A stretch of DNA of 64,000 nt. Origin: SIG459 sp045538735. Lineage in GTDB: Bacteria; Bacillota; Clostridia; Oscillospirales; Oscillospiraceae. Below are positions 31,965 to 40,442 of the stretch, piece by piece. The position numbers and the translations under genes were made by a program. How positions within the stretch are numbered: position 1 is the first letter of the stretch; the number at the start of each line of letters is the position of its first letter. The notes under the pieces were generated by a model that had not been told where the DNA came from, searched no databases, and worked only from the letters and a program-made list of their open reading frames with translations. The stretch spans positions 62,001-126,000 of the forward strand of contig JAZSRY010000032.1 in assembly GCA_045538735.1 (NCBI GenBank), read 5' to 3'.

Positions 31965-33935
31965 TTATTCCGTCGCCGCATTGAGCATGGCGTCATCAAT
32001 CTTACCCCAGGCATTGGGTCCGGCGCAGCGGACATAGATGCCCACGGTAATTTCATCGCCCTCTGTGTACTCAATGTCCTCTATGGTGGCGGTGTGCCAC
32101 TCATCATAGACCGTTATCTGAGTATCGGCCCTGTAAGCCATTTCGCCGTTTATCATTACGAAGGCATATATCTCGGTTTCGCCGCCGTCGCCTCCCATGA
32201 TGGATATGGAGTAGTCATATTTTCCGCTTTTGAGGCCTTCAACGCTCTGGCTCAGAACGAAGTTGACGCTGTCAGGATTGGAGCCCCAGAAATGGTAATG
32301 CTTGGTGCCGGTCATGGAGTCAGAGACCTTGTCCTCCACATGGAGCTCTTCAAAGGAGTCGGTGGCCTCGGCCTCCCAGCCGCTCTCGCCATCCTCGAAG
32401 GACCAGTTTTGAAGATAGTTATAGTTCACCATGGAGACGTAGCATTTGGCCTTCATGCCGTCTGCCACACCGCTGACGGTGTATTTGGCAACTCCGCCAT
32501 TTTTCATGGCGTCGATGTCTGCATCCAGCCATTCCACAGGAATAGTCTGCCTGCTGTTATCCAGCATCACCGCATTGACGGTCTCAGGCAGGACTATATC
32601 GCCGCTGAGATCAAGGATAAGCTCCGTATCCTCAATGGCGTCGGCCTTATTTTCCACGATATTTCCTTCGCGGACAAGAGAGAAAACCTTCAGGGCTTCC
32701 GTGGCCTTGCCATCGGGAGTAAAGAAGGCCTGGTTATCCACGGCGCAGCCGCCGTACCACTGGCCGGCATCGTCGCTGTCATACTCGGCAGCATAAGAGC
32801 TTGCCCAACCGGAGCCGTTGGCTTCCCAAAGGGCGGAGTTTTCCTCCCAGCTCTCACCGCCGGCAGATATCCAGGTGCCCTCCCAATAGAATACGCCTAT
32901 GCCCTTTGCGGTTTTGTTCACCACGGTGTCTATCACGTTGCGGACAAGATTTGCCTGTCCCTGCTGAGTGAAGGGATAATCCTTCACTATTCCTCCGCCC
33001 TCGCCTATGGTATTTCCGTAGAAGTCCGTGTCCTCAGCAGTGAAGGCATAGGAGGTCTCCGCCACCATCACTTTTTTGTCGTAGGTCTCGGCTATTTTGG
33101 AGAGAACCTCGGCAAGGTTATCCAAAGTGCCGTGCCAGAAGGGATAGTAGGAGGAGGCGAAAACATCGTAGTCCACCTGATAATATTCAAGGTTCTTTCC
33201 ATAGCTCTCGAAATTTGTTATTTTCTCCGGGTTTGCAAAGTGAACAGCCACCAGCGCCTCGGGGCAGACCTCACGGACGGCCTTTGAGCCTGCGCTCATA
33301 AGCTGCATTATACGCATCCATCCACCCAAAGCCGTGCTGTCCTCGCCGCACATGGCGCCGTTGGTCTCGTTGCCAATCTGCACCATGCCAACATCAACAC
33401 CGGCCTCCACCAGCTTACGGAGGCAGTCGGCGGTGTATTCATAGAGGGCTTCGCATTTTTCCTCGATTTCCATACCCTTCCATGCCTTAGGTACCATCTG
33501 TTTGCCGGGATCGGCCCAGAAGTCGGAGTAATGGAAGTTCACAAGAAGCTTCATTCCCTGCTCCGTGGCACGTTTGCCTATCTCTATGGCGTTTTCAATA
33601 TCGCAGTTGCCGCCGCCGTAGCCGTTTCCATCGCTGTCAAAGGGATCGTTCCAGACACGGACGCGGATATAGTTGATGCCGTTTTCCCTGAGTATCTGAT
33701 ATACGTCCTTTTCCACGCCCTGGTGGTCATAGTACTTCACGCCGCCTTTTTCCAGAGCAGGAACGCAGGAGGCATCCATACCGAGAATGAAATCTTCAGG
33801 AAGATTTTCAACCTTCTCCACATAGAGGCTTTCGGAACTGATGGTTTTACCGCTTTCGGGGGCTGTGCTGCCGCAGGCAGAGAGAAGGCTCAGCGCCAGT
33901 AATGCTGCCAGCAAAACACTAAGCGTTCTTTTCAT
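31965..33935 (-). CDS. GH53 endo-galactanase lipoprotein with C-terminal Ig-like and binding domains
   Basis: 656 residues. The lipobox is LLSAC near residue 21. The GH53 core (RVRVWNDPFDSDGNGYGGG, NFHYSDFWADPGKQMVPKAW) has its acid/base Glu in QIGNETNGAMCGE and nucleophile in VMVAETSYAFT. A linker and an Ig-like segment (ETVNAVMLDNSRQTIPVEW) follow. The last ~150 residues form a beta-sandwich (NWSFEDGESGWEAEATDSFE) of the galactan-binding CBM61 kind found with other GH53 enzymes. It should degrade extracellular galactan. Confidence 0.92.
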   Translation of the reverse strand: MKRTLSVLLAALLALSLLSACGSTAPESGKTISSESLYVEKVENLPEDFILGMDASCVPALEKGGVKYYDHQGVEKDVYQILRENGINYIRVRVWNDPFDSDGNGYGGGNCDIENAIEIGKRATEQGMKLLVNFHYSDFWADPGKQMVPKAWKGMEIEEKCEALYEYTADCLRKLVEAGVDVGMVQIGNETNGAMCGEDSTALGGWMRIMQLMSAGSKAVREVCPEALVAVHFANPEKITNFESYGKNLEYYQVDYDVFASSYYPFWHGTLDNLAEVLSKIAETYDKKVMVAETSYAFTAEDTDFYGNTIGEGGGIVKDYPFTQQGQANLVRNVIDTVVNKTAKGIGVFYWEGTWISAGGESWEENSALWEANGSGWASSYAAEYDSDDAGQWYGGCAVDNQAFFTPDGKATEALKVFSLVREGNIVENKADAIEDTELILDLSGDIVLPETVNAVMLDNSRQTIPVEWLDADIDAMKNGGVAKYTVSGVADGMKAKCYVSMVNYNYLQNWSFEDGESGWEAEATDSFEELHVEDKVSDSMTGTKHYHFWGSNPDSVNFVLSQSVEGLKSGKYDYSISIMGGDGGETEIYAFVMINGEMAYRADTQITVYDEWHTATIEDIEYTEGDEITVGIYVRCAGPNAWGKIDDAMLNAATE

Positions 33936-33958
33936 AAGGCTTGCTCCCTTCCCTATTC

Positions 33959-36634
33959 TCAGTTTTTATTCAAGGCCTTGTCGTTCAAATAAACTCTCAT
34001 GCTGATGCCTTCCACGGTAACGCTGCCGCTTTCCCGCTCCAGCACCTCCGCACCGGCGCTTTCGCCGTCGCAGGCAAGATTCCATTCGCCCTCAAGAGTG
34101 TAGGGCAGACCTGTATTATGGGGGTTGATGACTGCGATAGCCTGTGCGCCCCTGCCGTCATCAAAAGTAATGGCCATAATGCCGCTGCCCAGTTCTTCCA
34201 CATCAACTATCTGAACTTCGGGAGCAGTGAAGATATCAAAGCTCTTTCGCATCTCGATAAGGCCCTTGTAGTAGAGCATGGTTTCATACTCCATAGCTCC
34301 GTCGCGGAGTACGGACCAGTCGATATTGTTGACCTCGTCGCTGGACTTATAGCTGTTCTCATCGCCGCCCTTAGTGCGGAGCATTTCCTCGCCCGCCTGC
34401 CAGAAGGGAGTGCCCTTGGCAACCATGATGATGGCGGCGCCCAGCTTGTTCATGCGGTTTCTCTGCTCGTCGCTTTGCTCACCGTTGGAGAGCAGGAGCT
34501 TATCCCAGAGGGTGTTGTTATCATGGGCGCTCATATAGTTGATGACCATGGAATTGGTCACAGACCAGCCCTGACCAAGGCCCTCGCCGCCCTTTATGCC
34601 GAATATCACCTTGGCGGCATTGGCAGCGGACGCCCCGCTTATATAGCCCTTTGCGTTTTTTTCAAAAACGCTGCCCTTCAGTCCGTCACGGATAGCATCA
34701 TTGAAAACGGCCACAGCGCCTATGGCCTTGCCGCTGGGGATGATTTTGCTGATATTGCTCTGGTTTGCCTGTTCGCTGCCGTCAACGGTGGCGCCCATGG
34801 TCCAGCCCTCGCCGTAGATAATGGCGTTGGGGTTGATGGCGTGAACAGCAGTCTCAACCTCCTGCATAGTCTGCAGGTCGTGGAGACCCATCAGGTCATA
34901 GCGAAGACCGTCCAGCTTGAATTCCTCCACCCAGTAGGCGGCAGACTCCACCATGAACTTACCGTACATATATCTCTCGGAGGCGGTGTCGTTTCCGCAG
35001 CCGCTGGCAGAGCTGTTGGCGCCGGTGGAGGTGTAGCGATAATAGTAATAAGGAACTATTTTGTTGAAGGAGCTGTTGGCATCATAGGTGTGGTTATACA
35101 CAACGTCCATAATAACGCCGAGCCCAGCCTCGTGGAGGGCCTGCACCATCTGTTTGAATTCCTTTATTCTCACTTCGCCATTATAGGGGTCTGTGGAATA
35201 GCTGCCCTCGGGCACATTATAGTTCTTGGGATCATAGCCCCAATTGAAGGGAGCGTTGGGGTCACTCTCATCAACGGTGGCATAGTCGTAGACAGGCAGC
35301 AGATGGACATGGGTGATACCCAGTTCCTTGAGATAGTCCACGCCAACGCTCTTGCCGAATTCATTCACAAGACCGCCCTCGGTGAAGGCAAGGTACTTGC
35401 CCTTATACCGGGAGTCTTCAATCTTGTTGGAAAAGTCTCTAACATGAACTTCCCAGATAATGGCCTCGGAGTAGGAGGATATCTTATCCGCAAGCTCTGC
35501 ATTTTCCCAACCCTCGGGATCGGTGAGGGAAAGATCCACAACCATGCCACGGTTGCCGTTCACTCCGGCTGCTTTTGCATAGGGGTCAACGGCCTCCTGA
35601 GTACCAACGGAGGTGGTGACATCATAGGTGTAATATGTGCCGTGGCCGCAAGGCTCGGTGTGGCTCCAGATGCCCTTCTCCCCTTTTTCCATGGGAACGC
35701 TCTTATATGCCTCAACGCCATCGCCTGCCTCATAGAGCTTAAGGACAACTGCGGATGCGGTGGGAGCCCAGAGCTTGAAAACCGTGCTGCCGCCATTTAC
35801 GGTGGCACCCAGATCGTCGCCCTCATAGTGGAAGTTTTCGGCAAAATATTCGCTGTCAAAAATATCTGTGGGAACAACTTCCTTTTCGCCGTAGCCTTCC
35901 AGCACAACACGGTAGGCTGCGCTGAGGTCAAGGCTCTCTGAGAGCACTATATTGCCAGAGGAGGCCTCCTTACCAAGAGAGGATATCTCCTCGATGGCAA
36001 TGGCCCTGTCGCCCTCATATACTTTTAGCTGCGATATATCGGAAATAGTGGTTTTCGGTGTGATGCTGTAGCGGATGGTGTTTTCGTCCACCATAGCTGC
36101 AAGGGTGAATTTCTTCGCCATATCCAGTGTTTTTCCTCCGTCATTACTCTTATACTGGGAAGCATCGCCGCTCTTGAGATAGATGTGGGTCTCTCTTCCC
36201 TCTATTTTCGCAAAGCGATCCTGCTCATAGTCCTTGGTGGCAGAGCCCCAGGAAGTGCCGCCGGGCTCGGAGCAGTCTCTGCGGACAATAAAGCCCACTT
36301 CCTCCACGTCCTCAGGCACATTCACAATGACCTTTCCGCCGTAGTCGCACTCATGGAAGGTGTAGCCCTTGCCGTCCTTTCCCGGAAACCATATCCACAT
36401 GTCGCAATTTTCATAATCGCCGGGATAGGTCCAGTAAAAAGTCAGCTGATTGTGGCCCTCGGGAATGGGCTCGGTGTATTCCTCCGCCACAGGCTCGGGA
36501 GTAGGCACAGGTGTCGGCTCCGGGCTGGCTGCAGGTATCTCCGGTTCGGAAGCAGGGGCACAGCCTGCAATGCCAAGAGAAAAGAGCGTCAGCAAAACAA
36601 GTATCGCGGAAATGGTACGCTGCAATTTTTTCAT
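33959..36634 (-). CDS. pulA: Type I pullulanase lipoprotein
   Basis: 891 residues. The lipobox is GIAGC near residue 25, followed by a Pro-rich linker (SPEPTPVPTPEP). An N-terminal pullulanase-associated module (LTFYWTYPGDYENCDMWIWF) fits CBM41, and a CBM48-like region precedes the catalytic domain. The type I motif FNWGYDPKNYNVPEGSYS is present. Catalytic residues lie in DGLRYDLMGLHD (Asp), IIYGEGWTMG (Glu) and SAHDNNTLWDK (Asp). It cuts alpha-1,6 branches of starch and glycogen outside the cell. The ATG follows AAGGAGG. Confidence 0.95.
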   Translation of the reverse strand: MKKLQRTISAILVLLTLFSLGIAGCAPASEPEIPAASPEPTPVPTPEPVAEEYTEPIPEGHNQLTFYWTYPGDYENCDMWIWFPGKDGKGYTFHECDYGGKVIVNVPEDVEEVGFIVRRDCSEPGGTSWGSATKDYEQDRFAKIEGRETHIYLKSGDASQYKSNDGGKTLDMAKKFTLAAMVDENTIRYSITPKTTISDISQLKVYEGDRAIAIEEISSLGKEASSGNIVLSESLDLSAAYRVVLEGYGEKEVVPTDIFDSEYFAENFHYEGDDLGATVNGGSTVFKLWAPTASAVVLKLYEAGDGVEAYKSVPMEKGEKGIWSHTEPCGHGTYYTYDVTTSVGTQEAVDPYAKAAGVNGNRGMVVDLSLTDPEGWENAELADKISSYSEAIIWEVHVRDFSNKIEDSRYKGKYLAFTEGGLVNEFGKSVGVDYLKELGITHVHLLPVYDYATVDESDPNAPFNWGYDPKNYNVPEGSYSTDPYNGEVRIKEFKQMVQALHEAGLGVIMDVVYNHTYDANSSFNKIVPYYYYRYTSTGANSSASGCGNDTASERYMYGKFMVESAAYWVEEFKLDGLRYDLMGLHDLQTMQEVETAVHAINPNAIIYGEGWTMGATVDGSEQANQSNISKIIPSGKAIGAVAVFNDAIRDGLKGSVFEKNAKGYISGASAANAAKVIFGIKGGEGLGQGWSVTNSMVINYMSAHDNNTLWDKLLLSNGEQSDEQRNRMNKLGAAIIMVAKGTPFWQAGEEMLRTKGGDENSYKSSDEVNNIDWSVLRDGAMEYETMLYYKGLIEMRKSFDIFTAPEVQIVDVEELGSGIMAITFDDGRGAQAIAVINPHNTGLPYTLEGEWNLACDGESAGAEVLERESGSVTVEGISMRVYLNDKALNKN

Positions 36635-36645
36635 AGTGAGCCTCC

Positions 36646-38136
36646 TTACTTGTTTCTCTTTGTTCTGGCAGTGATATCAAAAACCTTGTTTCTAAGCTTT
36701 GCGGTATTATAGCGGGGACTGATGCGCCAGCTCCAGTTGCCCTCCGCCGTTGCAGGCTCATTCATCCTGCCCTCTTCATTTGTGAGCATAAGATAATCTT
36801 GCATGGGTACCATGGCAAGATTGGCAATGCTGTTAAAAGCAAATTCAATGAGGTCATAGCAGCGGCTCTGGGACTTGTTGCGCTTACATTCCCGATTGAA
36901 CCTCCGCTTCGCCTCTCCAGAAATGTTCTTAATCCATGTGCAGCTGCAGTCGGAATCATGGGAGGCGGAATATACAACACAGTTTTTCGTGGTGTAACAG
37001 GCAGGGAGATTTTCGCTGTCGGGGTCATAAAAGGCAAAGTGCAGCATTTTCATGCCGGGGAAGCCGGTATCCTCCAGCAATTCCCGCACATCCTCGGTAA
37101 TGAAGCCCAGGTCCTCGGCTATTATCTTCGCTCTGGGATAAGCCTTGCGGATAGTGCGGAAAAGCTCTATGCCGGGAGCGGAGTCCCACTTGCCGTTTCT
37201 CGCGGTGGCCTCGCCGTAGGGCACATTGTAATAGCCTGCAAAGCCACGGAAATGATCGATGCGGAGAATATCATAGTTTTTGAAGGCATTGCCCACTCTT
37301 TCAAGCCACCACTTGAAGCCATCGGCCTCCATATAAGACCAGTTATATATGGGATTGCCCCAAAGCTGGCCATCCACGGAAAAGCCATCGGGCGGGCAGC
37401 CTGCCACCACCGTGGGCTTGAAGTTTTCATCAAGGAGGAACTGTTCGGGATTGGCCCAGACATCCACGCTGTCATGAGCAACATAGATGGGCATATCGCC
37501 GATAATGAATATCCCCTTTTCCTTTGCATGAGCCCGGACAGCCTGCCACTGGGCGGCGAACTCATACTGGCACCAGCGCCAGAAAGCCATCTCACCCTCA
37601 AATTCGCTCTTATGCGCCAAGGCAAGACTATAGTCCCGGTGCTCACTCTCCCACTCCGTCCACTGTCTGTGGCCGTAATGGACCTTCAGCGCCATAAAGA
37701 GGGCATATTTTTCAAGCCACGAAGCGTTCTTCTTAACAAAGGCTCTGTAAGCGCTGTCGGGGCTGAAACGGGAATGGGCAAGGCGTAAAACGGCGTACCT
37801 TGTGTTGAAAAGCCAGCCGTAGTCCACCCGTTTGGAGTCATTGCGCTGACCGGCAATCTCTTCCTTTCTCAGAAGCCCCTTTTTTGCAAGAATATCCAGA
37901 TCAATAAAATAGGTATTGCCCGCGGCGGTGGCGGGAGACTGATATGGACTGTCGCCATAGGAGGTGGGGTTCAGAGGCAGCACCTGCCAGCATTTTTGGC
38001 CGGTAGCATCCAGAAAGTCTATAAAATCATGGGCCCCTTTGCCGAAGCTGCCTATGCCATAGGGAGAGGGCAGGCTGCTGACGGGCATTATCACGCCGGA
38101 TTTGTGGCGGAAACCAAAATTTTTAGTATATTCCAC
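36646..38136 (-). CDS. malQ: 4-alpha-glucanotransferase (GH77)
   Basis: 496 residues. GH77 motifs: SSLPSPYGIGSFGKGAHDFI, LPLNPTSYGDSPYQSPATAA, nucleophile Asp in ILRIDHFRGFAGYY, acid/base Glu in IIAEDLGFI and the Asp in SASHDSDC. Cytoplasmic, with no signal. It disproportionates maltodextrins made by the surface amylases. The start is GTG at 38136 after AAAGGA. It is the first gene of the starch/galactan locus, so the main promoter should lie just upstream (38137-38220). Confidence 0.95.
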   Translation of the reverse strand: MEYTKNFGFRHKSGVIMPVSSLPSPYGIGSFGKGAHDFIDFLDATGQKCWQVLPLNPTSYGDSPYQSPATAAGNTYFIDLDILAKKGLLRKEEIAGQRNDSKRVDYGWLFNTRYAVLRLAHSRFSPDSAYRAFVKKNASWLEKYALFMALKVHYGHRQWTEWESEHRDYSLALAHKSEFEGEMAFWRWCQYEFAAQWQAVRAHAKEKGIFIIGDMPIYVAHDSVDVWANPEQFLLDENFKPTVVAGCPPDGFSVDGQLWGNPIYNWSYMEADGFKWWLERVGNAFKNYDILRIDHFRGFAGYYNVPYGEATARNGKWDSAPGIELFRTIRKAYPRAKIIAEDLGFITEDVRELLEDTGFPGMKMLHFAFYDPDSENLPACYTTKNCVVYSASHDSDCSCTWIKNISGEAKRRFNRECKRNKSQSRCYDLIEFAFNSIANLAMVPMQDYLMLTNEEGRMNEPATAEGNWSWRISPRYNTAKLRNKVFDITARTKRNK

Positions 38137-38528
38137 AGCAAGAATTTCCTTTCAGTTTGTCAAGAATTAATCTATCACACAGGCACCGAAAAAACAATAA
38201 TTAAGCGTGCACAACAAGACTTGTTTACGTTTTGGTTATCAAAACTTCGTCAGACGCGCGACAACCGTTCCCTACAATTATTAGGGGCAATACAAGACAG
38301 AAACTGCAGGGGAGATTCGTGAATCGCCCGCACTTTGGACAAGCAAAAAAGTGGCATGGCACGCGATTTGTCAAGGATGGTTTGCCGCACCAAAGGTCTT
38401 CTTGTGTAACTGTATCGGACTTCATTTCGATTATGGCGAATAATGTCAACTCACATTTTTGCTTGGAGATACAGGAAATCAAACACAAAACGTTTGATGA
38501 TTGTTAAGTCTGAATATGATAATACTAA
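38137..38528. other. Intergenic region upstream of malQ
   Basis: No convincing gene. The malQ promoter should lie at the left end; on the minus strand TTGTTT-17-TAGATT is a weak candidate. A short palindrome GATTCGTGAATC (38319-38330), in a context reading like intergenic repeats common in clostridia, lies in the middle. The rest looks like decayed sequence. Confidence 0.5.
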
Positions 38529-38556
38529 GGGCAGTCCGTATGTCTACGGGCTGCCC
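38529..38556 (-). terminator. Terminator of the DUF6809 remnant
   Basis: GGGCAGTCCGTA pairs with TACGGGCTGCCC around a short loop, directly downstream of the stop of the DUF6809 fragment on the minus strand. One mismatch in the stem; followed by TT only. Confidence 0.6.
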
Positions 38557-38564
38557 TCTTTCTA

Positions 38565-38682
38565 TTACACTATATCAAGCTCCTTTGCCAATCTTATTCC
38601 CACCTTCACGCCTTCTTCAAAGGCTATCTTTTCATGGTCAAGGCAGAGGGTACAGACGGTATCTATGATCTCATCTATTTCA
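38565..38682 (-). pseudogene. DUF6809-family 3' fragment
   Basis: The minus strand codes EIDEIIDTVCTLCLDHEKIA, then FEEGVKVGIRLAKELDIV, then TAA. Over about 103 nt it differs from the matching part of the S24 fusion gene (16019-16121) by only about nine bases. It ends as a stand-alone protein, without the S24 half. It has no start: the 5' side breaks off where a tRNA-like 3' end begins. Confidence 0.8.
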
Positions 38683-38711
38683 CCAGCGGTTTGATTCCTC
38701 TTATCTCCACC
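38683..38711 (+). repeat. Diverged tRNA 3'-end fragment
   Basis: AGCGGTTTGATTCCTCT (T arm) followed by TATCTCCACC closely matches the fragment at 17441-17466. No 5' half of a tRNA is present. It abuts the DUF6809 fragment. Confidence 0.55.
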
Positions 38712-38913
38712 GGGTAGCTTCAAAATCCATGTATTATTAAACGTTTCGTTTTATTTCTCATCGTTTTGTTCATCAATGAGTTCTCTTTCGAACCGCCCGG
38801 ACTATTAAGTAATACACCGGAATATAAATTATCCAATAATAGGCGTTGGTATATTCCGAGCGCACAAACCGCCCCTCACTTTTTCTAAAATTTGCATTCA
38901 CGTTTTTTCAAAA

Positions 38914-38948
38914 ATACATTTGACCTTGTACCAAATGTATGGTATGAT
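38914..38948 (+). promoter_or_regulatory. Promoter with embedded operator for the alcohol dehydrogenase
   Basis: The promoter is TTGACC (38920-38925), 17 bases, TATGAT (38943-38948). A perfect 9-bp inverted repeat, ATACATTTG / CAAATGTAT with a 9-base centre (38914-38940), covers the -35 box and the spacer. A regulator bound there would block or remodel the promoter. Confidence 0.8.
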
Positions 38949-38997
38949 TAGCACACAGGGGATTGTTAAATTTTTATCAACATTGGAGGATATATTT

Positions 38998-40056
38998 ATG
39001 AAGGGTTTCGCAATGCTCAAAATCGGCTCTACAGGCTGGGTGGAAAAGGACATTCCCGCCTGCGGTCCTATGGATGCAATCTGTAAACCTCTCGCACTGG
39101 CTCCCTGCACATCTGATGTTCACACAGTTTGGGCGGGCGCTATTGGTGACCGCAAAGATATGATACTCGGTCACGAAGCTGTGGGCGAAGTTGTCGAGGT
39201 CGGCGCTCTTGTTCGTGATTTCAAGCCCGGCGACCGTGTACTGGTATCGGCTATCACTCCCGATTGGAACTCCCTTGAGGCTCAGGGCGGCTACGCAATG
39301 CATTCCGGCGGTATGCTTTCCGGCTGGAAGTTCTCCAACTTCAAAGACGGTGTGTTCTCCGAATATTTCCATGTAAACGATGCTGACGGCAACCTTGCCC
39401 ACCTCCCCAAGGGTATGGACATTGCCGCCGCCGCAATGATAGCAGACATGGTCCCCACCGGCTTCCACGGCGCCGAACTGGCCGACATTCAGTTTGGCGA
39501 CAATGTAGCCGTCATCGGCATTGGCCCTGTCGGCCTTATGTCCGTTGCAGCCTCAGCCATTCGCGGCGCTGCCGAGATATATGCTGTGGGTTCCCGCAAG
39601 GACTGCTGCGATCTGGCAGTGGAATTTGGCGCGACCTCCATCATCAACTACAAAAATGGTGGTATTGTTGAACAGATCATGGATTTGACCCACGGCAAGG
39701 GCGTTGACAAGGTCATCGTTGCCGGCGGCGACAACGATACCTTTGCACAGGCTATGCAGATCGTTAAACCCGGCGGAATTATCAGCAATGTGAACTACCT
39801 CGGCGAGGGCGACAGCGTTGGCGTCCCCAGAGTTGAATGGGGCTGCGGCATGGGTCACAAGCAACTCCGTGGCGGCCTTATGCCCGGTGGCCGTCTGCGC
39901 TCCGAAAAGCTGGCTCGTCTCGTGATGACCGGCAGAATCCATCCCGAAAAGCTCATTACTCACCGCTTCACCGGTCTTGAAAACGTTGAACCTGCTCTTA
40001 TGCTCATGAAGGATAAGCCCAGAGATCTCATAAAGCCTCTGGTCATTATTGAGTAA
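38998..40056 (+). CDS. adh: NADP-dependent secondary alcohol dehydrogenase (zinc MDR family)
   Basis: 352 residues, very close in pattern to the isopropanol dehydrogenases of Clostridium beijerinckii and Thermoanaerobacter: MKGFAMLKIGSTGWVEKD, APCTSDVHTVWAGAIG, ILGHEAVGEVVEVG, HSGGMLSGWKFSNFKDGVF. The zinc ligands Cys (in PCTSD), His and Glu (in GHEAVG) and Asp (in IADMVPTGFHG) are present. The VGSRK turn after the GIGPVG Rossmann motif favours NADP. The ATG at 38998 follows GGAGG; the frame opens 78 nt earlier inside the promoter. Monocistronic, with promoter and terminator. Confidence 0.94.
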   Translation: MKGFAMLKIGSTGWVEKDIPACGPMDAICKPLALAPCTSDVHTVWAGAIGDRKDMILGHEAVGEVVEVGALVRDFKPGDRVLVSAITPDWNSLEAQGGYAMHSGGMLSGWKFSNFKDGVFSEYFHVNDADGNLAHLPKGMDIAAAAMIADMVPTGFHGAELADIQFGDNVAVIGIGPVGLMSVAASAIRGAAEIYAVGSRKDCCDLAVEFGATSIINYKNGGIVEQIMDLTHGKGVDKVIVAGGDNDTFAQAMQIVKPGGIISNVNYLGEGDSVGVPRVEWGCGMGHKQLRGGLMPGGRLRSEKLARLVMTGRIHPEKLITHRFTGLENVEPALMLMKDKPRDLIKPLVIIE

Positions 40057-40070
40057 TTTTCCGGAAAACA

Positions 40071-40109
40071 GAAATGGAGTGACGCAGAATGCGCCACTCC
40101 ATTTCTTTG
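40071..40109 (+). terminator. Terminator after adh
   Basis: GAAATGGAGTG pairs with CACTCCATTTC around a 13-base loop and is followed by TTTG. Confidence 0.8.
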
Positions 40110-40133
40110 TTGCCAACCGGAATGAGCCCTAAT

Positions 40134-40149
40134 AACTGTCATGACAGTT
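40134..40149. promoter_or_regulatory. Perfect 16-bp palindrome
   Basis: AACTGTCATGACAGTT reads the same on both strands. It stands in the gap between adh and the WYL stub. Possible regulator site; no further support. Confidence 0.35.
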
Positions 40150-40350
40150 TTCCAAACATTGCCTTCTTGCTAAGCACCCCACCATCTTCGTCATTGGCAT
40201 TCTTAATGGATGTGCTTTAGAATAGCTCTTCAAGAGAGGAAAATCACGAAAAAAAGTTGCGAGCTTGCCAAAAGTGCCAAATTCACGCACAAAGTTCTTT
40301 AATTGGGACTTTATACGTGATAAAATCGGTCTATAAAAAGGTGGAACAGC

Positions 40351-40428
40351 ATGGCATACAGCGAGCTTATCAAGGCCTTTGCGCGCATACGGGATTATAT
40401 TGCTCAGGCTAAGCTAGAAGAAATCTAA
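40351..40428 (+). pseudogene. WYL-type regulator, N-terminal stub
   Basis: 25 codons, MAYSELIKAFARIRDYIAQA and five more, after GGTGG. The first 17 residues match the start of a clostridial WYL-domain regulator family, where the frame normally continues with a segment like the YVYGFKSR stretch. Here it stops, 14 nt before the macro-domain gene. Probably the remains of that gene's regulator. Confidence 0.55.
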
Positions 40429-40442
40429 AAAGAGGTGCATTT

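Noticed and set aside
29095..37788. Long plus-strand frames opposite the glycosidase genes (up to 666 codons)
   Set aside because: Same reason: the minus-strand frames carry complete catalytic motifs, and codon bias alone opens the opposite frames.
38137..38260. A catabolite-repression (cre) site upstream of malQ
   Set aside because: TGTTTACGTTTT near 38220 has a central CG but misses other consensus positions, so I do not report it.
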